From NCBI GenBank assembly GCA_964019165.1, contig OZ025269.1, positions 8,853,191 through 8,917,190 on the forward strand: a DNA stretch of 64,000 nucleotides, in the 5' to 3' direction. Of this stretch, positions 57,852 through 64,000 are shown piece after piece (the first letter of the stretch is position 1; each line of letters opens with the position of its first letter). A program made the translations under genes and the position numbers. The stretch is from Mastigias papua (Eukaryota > Cnidaria > Scyphozoa > Rhizostomeae > Mastigiidae). The notes below the pieces were generated by a model that did not search any database, was not told the origin of the DNA, and saw only the letters and a list, made by a program, of their open reading frames with translations.

Positions 57852-60800
57852 TTAACAGTCCGAACTAGTTCAAGTATTGGACGAGAGATCATTACTGCTT
57901 ATTATGACCGATTGCAGAAACGACGGACGAGCTGCATTTAAAGTATTACGCGAACATTATCAGAGTACAGAAAAACCACGGGTGCTTACTCTTTCTGAGG
58001 AATTAACAACGCTCAGAATGAGTGGGGGGGGGGAAGATATAACGGACTATGTTATCAGAGCTGAAATGGCCTCGACGGGCCTACGCTCAGCAGGTTAGAC
58101 AATCACAGATAATTTAGTCATAGCTATGCTTTTCAAAGGGTTACCAGAAGCCTACAAGCCTTTCGTAGTTGTACACGCACAACTAGATAAACATAAAACA
58201 CCCGTTGAATTTAAGGCAGCGCTCACAAATTACGCTAACACTGAAGCAGTGAGAATTCCAGCCCTGGCATCTGCAATGACATTCTCAAAACAGAGTAAAC
58301 GCCCACAATCTCAAACACAAGTTCAACGGCCATGTTTATCATGTGGCAAAAAAGGTCATAGGTCACGAGATTGTCGTAGGACAGGAGGGCTAAGATGCAA
58401 TTGTTGCCATAAACAAGATCATATTGAACAAGTGTGTTTCCAAAAGAAAAAGTCTTCAGCAAACACAACTGCAGACTTTTAATTTTTGACAAAAGCACAT
58501 CAAGGGAGCATGGAGCACCTAAAATATGATCAGATATTAGTCGACTGTGGTGCTACATGTCACTTAATAAACAGTGCAGAGCATTTTACAGCGTTTGACA
58601 AATCTTTTGATCCACATAATCATATTATAGAGCTTGCAGACGGTAGGAGGAGCAACAAACTTGTAACAGCTAGAGGGGATGCCAAGTTCACTATACTTGA
58701 TTCAAAAGGGATTCCTAGAGACATTACCCTGAAAAATGCACTTCTTACACCAGATTTCCCAACAAGTCTTTTCTCCGTAAGAGCAGCTACAGATGCAGGA
58801 GCAAAGGTAACATTTGAAAAAGGGGCTGCTTGCCTAGTATATGGGAGTGCAACTTTTGACTTGTTAAGACGTGGAAACCTATATTTTCTACCAAACAATG
58901 GCACAAAGGTCAGCACAGCTCGCACATTACAAGAATGGCATATTTCTCTTGGACATACGAACTATAATGACATCACAAAATTACAGTTGATTACCACTGG
59001 TATGAAAATTGCGCAAGGTAAACAAAATATGCCAACATGCCTAACATCCACAGAAAATAAAATGACAAAATGCCCAAAGACACATGACATTCCACAAAAG
59101 TACGCAGAAAAACATCTTGATCGTGTACACACTGATATATGTGGCCCCATACTTGCAACATCACGTGAAGGCTTTAAGTATATCATCAATGTCATTGATG
59201 AATACTTAAGTATGCTTTTTGTTTATTTTCCCCGCTCAAAAGATAAAGCTCGTATTGCTTTCAAGCAGTTTGTTCCCGACGTGGCGCCAATTGGTCGTAT
59301 CACAGAGGTACACAGTGACAATGGGGGCGAATACACATCACAAGCATTCAAGACAGTTTTAAAGGACAATGGTATAAAACATACACTGACCGCGCCGTAC
59401 TCTCCGTACCAAAATGGTAAAGCTGAACGAAGTTGGAGAAGTTTAATGAAAGTAGCTAGATGTCTACAAAAAATGACACCATGATACCAAAGTCATATTG
59501 GATGTATTCTGTGAAACATGCTCAATACCTACGTAACAGGAGCTACCAAAGAAGAACAAATTCTACAGCTTACCAGATAATCACCGGTATAAAATCAGAC
59601 ATGGGAAGCATTTACTCATTTGGTGCGCCTTGTTTAATTTACACTGAAGGCCCTAAGCAAAAGATACAACCTCGGGGACAAGAAGGTATTTACTTAAGGA
59701 TCAACCCCGCAAGCAAGAGTTATTACGTGCTGAATCGAAAGAGTAACAAGGTTATCACATAATGTAATGTACGGATTTTAGATCTCCAGTCGGAGGAACC
59801 TGAATACATAAACATTCCATTAAGAAAGAATCCTAAAGAAAGTACCAACAAGCAGAGTGACATTACAGATCCACAAATTGGAGAAAATGGGCAGGAAACA
59901 CCAGCTATCGAGGATGAAACACAGCGGAATGCAAGGCCACAACGCGACACTGGCCCTCCAAAACACTTAAGCGACTATTACCTTACTGCAAGTGTTGATT
60001 ATGCATATGCTGCAATTCTTAACATCCCAAGTACGTACGAGGAAGCTGTCCAATCTAAAGATACATACAAATGGAAGGCAGCAATGGACAAAGAAATCAA
60101 CACCCTAATGGACAACAAAACGTGGGATCTTACGCCATTGCCAGAGAACCGTACAGTGACAAAAGGAAGCTGGGTCTATACACTCTAGCAAGGGAAAGAG
60201 CCTGGGAAAGTACAATACAAAGCTCGATACGTCGCACGAGGATTCAAAAATCAAGAAAAGTTCACGGTCTTGATTACGACGAAACGTTTTCACCAATGAC
60301 TTGTTTCACTTCAATAAGAGTATTGTTGCAGAAAGCTGCTAATGATAATCTCTATCTCCATCAAATGGATGTGAAAGGAGCATATTTGAATGCACCAATT
60401 GACAAAGATATATTCTTGCAACAACCACCTGGGTACGAACAAACCAAAGATGATGGTTCACAACTTACCTGTCATCTTCGTAAGTCAATATATGGTCTTA
60501 AACAAAGTGGCGGAAACTGGCACAAGACACTTACAGATTTTCTAAAATCACAAGAGTCTACACCAAATCAGAATGACTCATGTATTTACAGTCATACCTC
60601 ATCTGGCAACAATCAACTTATCATTTTATTCTGGGTGGGTGATATTAGCAAAGCCGCCAAATGTTTGAGAGCTCTGTCTGGTCTATTTTCTCCCAAACTA
60701 ATTGACCAATCATCATGCAGGATTCTGACCACACATGTTAAGGCTAGGCCTGTTTTGCATGATGATTGGTGAATTAGGTTGGGAGAAAATAGACTTTATC

Positions 60801-61765
60801 TGAGTTCAAAAACATTTGGCAGCTATGTTGGTGATATTATAATTGCAAGTAACAGTTTCGACCTTATTTCCAAGACGAAAGAGCTTTTACACAGCAAGTT
60901 TGAAATGGACGATAGAGGAGAACTTCAATGGTTCTTAGGAATTGATTTTGAAAGAACAAAAGACGGATACTACAAGATGAGTCAAGAACGATATGTAGAA
61001 GAACTTCTGAAAGGATTCAATATGTCAGAATGTAAGCCAACAGCTACGCCAGCAGAAAAGAAACTCGTTCTCACCAATAATTCAAATGAAGACAGTGCCA
61101 ATTTTCCATATTGCAAAGCTATAGGCAGTTTAGTCTACCTTGCAACTGCAACAAGACCGGACATTAATTGAATAATTTCCAAGTTATCACAGTACCAAGA
61201 AAACCATGGAACAGAACATATTGCATCACTCAAACGTGTGTTCCGATACATTAACGGTACAAAAACATACTATTTATCCTACAAATCATCAGGTGGACAA
61301 TTGCAAGGTTATTGTGATTCAGATTGGGCAGGTGATACAACAGATCGACGATCAACATCAGGCTGTGTATTCACACTCGGTGGAACACCAATAGCATGGA
61401 AGACACGAAAACAGCCAACTATTGCACTGTCATCGTGTGAAGCGGAATACATGTCATTAACCGAAGCCACAAAGGAATTGATCTATTTACGATCTTTTTG
61501 CCAATCAATGGGACTTGAACAACCAACGCAATCAACGATTTACTATGACAATCAAGGTGCTTTAGCATTAACAAAAGAAACTTCAAAACAACATATTCGG
61601 ACCAAACACATAGATGTACGTTACCATTTGATCAGAAGTCAGACAGAAATCATTTACAAATACATTGGAACAGAGAACAATCCTGCTGATATATTCACAA
61701 AACCCTTAAGCAGACTCCGTCATAGCAAAGCAATACACCAACTTCAGATTGAGGGAGTGTGTTGA
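57852..61765 (+). pseudogene. Copia gag-pol polyprotein, multiply broken
   Basis: Gag lacks its N-terminus: VLDERSLLLIMTD, LREHYQSTEKPR, LTLSEELTTLRM, then knuckle CLSCGKKGHRSRDC. Protease has VDCGATCHLI (Cys for the usual Ser). Integrase has VHTDICGP, HSDNGGEY and YQNGKAER, giving D, D and E. RT has MDVKGAYLNAPI and IYGLKQSGGNW with the catalytic box split by a MITE, then FLGIDFERTKDGYY. RNase H has YCDSDWAGD, SSCEAEYM and RTKHIDVRYH, ending with ADIFTKPL. Lesions are TAG 58096, TAA 58480, a frameshift near 59475, TAA 59760, TAG near 60186, a frameshift near 60255, the MITE at 60647-60829 and TGA 61169. The last stop overlaps the 3' LTR. Confidence 0.9.
60647..60829. mobile_element. 183-bp MITE with 9-bp target duplication
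   Basis: GGTGATATT flanks it (60638-60646 and 60830-60838). Inverted arms of about 70 bp pair AGCCGCCAAATGTTTGAG with its partner ending CAAAAACATTTGGCAGCTA, and TCTATTTTCTCCCAA with TTGGGAGAAAATAGA. They meet at TGCATGATGATTGGT and its complement. A 9-bp duplication is typical of Mutator-like elements, and long arms fit. It interrupts the Copia RT between GDI and GDIIIAS. Confidence 0.85.
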
Positions 61766-61990
61766 GGGATAATCTGAAATTACTGTTGACATTTTTGCTA
61801 CTATTTTGATTATCATAATATATGCGCATAAATTAGAGAGGCGATCATGAGAATGAACGGGAAGCAAGATTATCGAACAGCTGAATGAAATCATCGTTGA
61901 TTTACAGCTATACAGGTATTTCTTTTGTATTGTCTTTATCGTCGATGCGCTGTGGATATTGAGTTCTTTTCATATGTTTCGTCTACAAGT
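61760..61990 (+). repeat. Copia 3' LTR
   Basis: It starts TGTTGAGGG just after a purine-rich AGATTGAGGGAGTG. The first ~115 bp match the split 5' LTR. The end is placed near CGTCTACA (61981-61988) by the TG...CA rule only. Confidence 0.65.
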
Positions 61991-62071
61991 TATTACACAC
62001 CCACAGGATAGGCAAACACTCCTTACAAAATCCAAGTGGCCTTGCCCCCAAGGCCCCTTGGCTACGGACCT

Positions 62072-62257
62072 GAAGTGTTTGCAGCATCTTTGTCTAAAAG
62101 ACTGTCCTTAGCTATAGCTAAATAAGGAAGATTACTCTAGTTTACCGGAAGTGATATGTTAGTTCCAATTTCCCATCTACTAGTGAACAGAAACAGATCT
62201 TTCTTATTTAGCTATAGCTAAGGACAGTCTTTTAGACTAAGGTGCTACAAACACTTC
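62072..62257. mobile_element. 186-bp hairpin MITE
   Basis: GAAGTGTTTGCAGC...AAATAAGGAAGA (62072-62131) is repeated almost perfectly inverted at 62198-62257, with only about 66 bp between the arms. The corresponding place beside the left fragment copy (51605-51630) lacks the hairpin, so it behaves as an insertion next to the fragment end. Confidence 0.75.
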
Positions 62258-62465
62258 TGAATAAACCCTTCCCTCCACAAGTTTTATTACGTTCCCTGGA
62301 CGTTCGCACACAATACCTACCGTAAACATTCTCGCGTAATAATTTTCTTTGTCTCTATAAGCTACATCAGTTCTCGCAGCGCCGGTAAACGACCAAAGTA
62401 TAGGAAGTTCCGATAATTTCAATGGACTTTGAGCGCGGTCAATGTATGTACGTATAGCATATCCC
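62258..62465 (-). repeat. Unknown fragment, right inverted copy
   Basis: It is the uninterrupted inverted counterpart of 50834-51612. On the minus strand it encodes 76 codons beginning MGYAIRTYIDRAQ and including LPILWSFTGAAR and NVIKLVEGRVYSEVF. I do not recognise the family. The frame is open in both copies, but I cannot tell coding from chance. Confidence 0.65.
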
Positions 62466-62727
62466 ATTGTGAAAAGGGTTTATAACGGTGCATATACACG
62501 AGAGCCTTAAACTGTCCTTTAAACGGTAACGTGCTGCGCAAGTAGTTGTGAATTCCTGACCGTCTGTCCCTATTTTCCTCATCAAAATGAGTAACATTTG
62601 TCAATTAGTCTAATACATGATGACTGATCATAACATAGCGTTTTAAAGATTCTCCGCGGCAGTTCCTTATACATCTTGTTGTACAAGGTCGTTGTCTGGT
62701 GATGCTAATTCCTGATGACAGGGATTA
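62466..62727. other. Unannotated stretch
   Basis: A minus-strand 61-codon ORF (62419-62604) overlaps the unknown fragment in another frame; nothing else is seen. Confidence 0.45.
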
Positions 62728-63075
62728 ATGAGAAAACAATGCTCATTGGAAGAATCGGAAGAAGTAACGGTCCATTGTAGTAACCTACAAAAGCTGATGA
62801 TTGAAATATATGAATGTACCAATCACATTGGCCCTGCTGTCTTGACAGAGTTCTTTACAACTAAAGAAATAATCTATGATCTGAGAATAAAAAATCTCCT
62901 CCAGATACCAAAAGTAAAAACATCCTCGTATGGACAAAGCTCCATATCGTTTAGAGGTAGTATACTTTGGAACACTCTTTCAGACAGCATAAAATCGGCT
63001 CAAAATATTAAAGGATTTAAAACAATGATCAAAAACTGGAAGGGAGAAAATTGTACCTGTATCATTTGTAAATAA
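62728..63075 (+). pseudogene. LINE C-terminal tail (CR1/Jockey-like)
   Basis: The frame has NLQKLMIEIYECTN, IYDLRIKNLLQIPKVKT, SISFRGSILWNTLSDSIKSAQ and a final CTCIIC before TAA at 63073-63075. It is followed by about 70 bp of 3' UTR and a (TTA)n tail at about 63150-63172. The same blocks occur in the minus-strand LINE at 26126-26450 (NLQKLMLEVYKC, LTFRGSILWN, CNCKIC), so the two belong to related families. It is 5' truncated to the last ~115 codons. Confidence 0.82.
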
Positions 63076-63180
63076 CAATATTGTAATTAAATAGTTGGTG
63101 TATATTAGTTTATTTTTGAACTACGTTTTTTACCAACTGTAAATAAATTAGTTATTATTATTATTACTATTATGTTGCCT
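63076..63180. repeat. LINE 3' UTR and (TTA)n tail
   Basis: Untranslated end of the preceding LINE with a trinucleotide run near 63150-63172. Confidence 0.7.
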
Positions 63181-63216
63181 TAAAATAAGGGCAGCTTGAG
63201 AGCAGCCCTTATTTTA
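63181..63216. repeat. Short hairpin TAAAATAAGGGC
   Basis: TAAAATAAGGGCAGC (63181-63195) pairs with GCAGCCCTTATTTTA (63202-63216) over a 6-base loop with one mismatch. It could be the end of an inverted-repeat element reading rightwards; no right end is in the window. Confidence 0.6.
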
Positions 63217-63449
63217 TAGGCCGGTCCTTTTCATCCTTACAAGTGAAAGGAATAAGGTGGACTTCGCAAAATGGACCATATACACTAGGACCCAAAGCGC
63301 TAATTGCCTTAATCATTGCAAAAATGTCCTTATTTTGCTCGTGTATATGGGCCCTAATAGACCTGTAGACAGGGCTGAACGCAACATTTTTGCAACTGCG
63401 CAAGCTCAATCTCAGCGGTTGTAGGTGGAACTCGCCATGTTGGATTTAT
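63217..63449. other. Spacer upstream of the terminal ORF
   Basis: It contains an ATGGACCATATACA...TGTATATGGGCCC near-palindrome (63271-63353); nothing else is seen. Confidence 0.4.
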
Positions 63450-64000
63450 AATGGCGAATGGAAAAAAATAGTTGGTCGGAAACTAGCAAGTGTAAATGGC
63501 TTGAAATGGACTGCCGACATGATCCAAGATTTACCTGAAGGTCTCTATGAATACATAAGTGAAATGGAGTACAGGAATTGTGACTTTATTGCCGATGAGG
63601 CACAACAATATGAGTCCCTACGATCATGCATGGCCGTCAAGTATTCATGCGACAAAACAACGTTTGGCCCTGAAAAAATTACAGCTAAGACAGAATCCTG
63701 TAACCAAGAGGAGTATGCAAAATTGTGTGAGGAGGAAACAGCTATGATAAAGAAAGGATAAGGTAGCATTCATGAAAAAATAAGGGAATTGAGACAGGGA
63801 TTTAGTTTAGCAGTTGTGAAGGGAACGAGATCTGGGCCTGGCAAAATGGTTATAGAATTTTATGACCTCATGTTGCAAATTTGGGGAGGGTCTCCTGTCA
63901 GTGATCCCTTGCCGCTTGGAATCATGTCAGCTGCAGAAGAGCAAGGTAATGAACAAGAGACAGCATGTTTTGAGAAAGAGCAGGATACAAAAAGCAATGA
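63450..64000 (+). pseudogene. Unrecognised protein, N-terminal part, cut by window edge
   Basis: A plus frame reads GRKLASVNGLKWTADMIQDLPEGLYEYISEMEY, then an acidic Lys/Glu-rich segment. It meets TAA at 63759-63761 and continues open in the same frame (IHEKIRELRQGFSLAVVKGTRSGPGKMVIEFYDLMLQIWGGSP) to the window end. The block after the stop resembles the helical, GSGK-containing region of SANT/Myb-like proteins encoded by some DNA transposons, but this is only an impression. An ATG at 63451 is one base out of frame, so both a frameshift and a nonsense codon may be present. The hairpin at 63181 may be the left end of its element. Confidence 0.4.

Larger units (their letters stand above)
51723..61990 (+). 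mobile_element. Copia-type LTR retrotransposon, broken by nested insertions
   Basis: The 5' LTR remnant begins near 51723 (TTTTGAGGGACAATCTG) and the 3' LTR at 61760 (TGTTGAGGGATAATCTG). The 5' LTR is split by the 6-kb TIR element (51773-57775) and continues at 57776-57842. Homology ends at 57842, where the rest of the LTR, the primer site and the start of gag have been deleted. Domain order gag, protease, integrase, RT, RNase H is diagnostic of Ty1/copia. The outer right end near 61990 is approximate. Confidence 0.88.

Noticed and set aside
60071..60240. Start of the 233-codon ORF at 60071
   Set aside because: The first ~60 codons are out of the Copia frame; only the part after the frameshift near 60255 is real RT text.

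Overview
This window looks like repeat-rich chromatin from an AT-rich invertebrate animal genome, most plausibly a cnidarian or another marine invertebrate. I infer that from the retroelement families present (several non-LTR elements with restriction-like endonuclease tails, a Copia, a short-LTR Ty3/gypsy, an RTE/BovB-like LINE) and from the inverted-repeat DNA transposons. No intact host gene, tRNA, rRNA or CRISPR array is visible. Every recognisable coding stretch belongs to a mobile element, and nearly all are broken.

Region 1 (1-24840) is a tandem satellite with a monomer of about 371 bp, about 57 copies in the window, running off the left edge. It shows higher-order structure: a block near 2440-3480 recurs about 2967 bp (8 monomers) later, with other echoes at 7 and 14 monomers. 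Monomers become more divergent toward the right edge. The array is broken by a 5'-truncated RTE-like LINE (14629-15428, 13-bp target duplication) and by a 2987-bp TIR element (20849-23835, TA target duplication).

Region 2 (24841-35560) holds a LINE tail, a 10-bp minisatellite, a decayed minus-strand LINE (25958-28010), a foldback element with ~300-bp arms (31609-33773) and a ~1-kb MITE-like element (34325-35316). About 3.6 kb (28011-31608) holds nothing I recognise.

Region 3 (35560-44850) is a cluster of non-LTR elements whose C-termini carry a CCHC-like motif and the PD...(D/E) signature of a restriction-like endonuclease. One ~4-kb minus-strand element carries an inserted plus-strand LINE piece. 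A second minus-strand tail and three plus-strand tails follow, one of them split by a 331-bp MITE with TTA target duplications.

Region 4 (45580-49900) is a decayed plus-strand Ty3/gypsy (gag zinc knuckles to the start of RT), split by a second copy (46849-49836) of the element found in the satellite. Both copies consist of two ~278-bp TIR-bearing modules in direct orientation around a 2.43-kb core, and both have TA target duplications. This unit is the best candidate for an undescribed structure.

Region 5 (50834-62465) is a nest. A Copia (51723 to about 61990) has a ~6-kb TIR transposon (51773-57775) in its 5' LTR; that transposon contains a young Ty3/gypsy (52718-57269) with near-identical ~113-121-bp LTRs. 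A 183-bp MITE with a 9-bp target duplication sits in the Copia RT catalytic box. Two inverted copies of a ~215-bp unknown sequence flank the nest, the left one holding a solo LTR. The right end (62728-64000) has a LINE tail and the start of an unrecognised protein.
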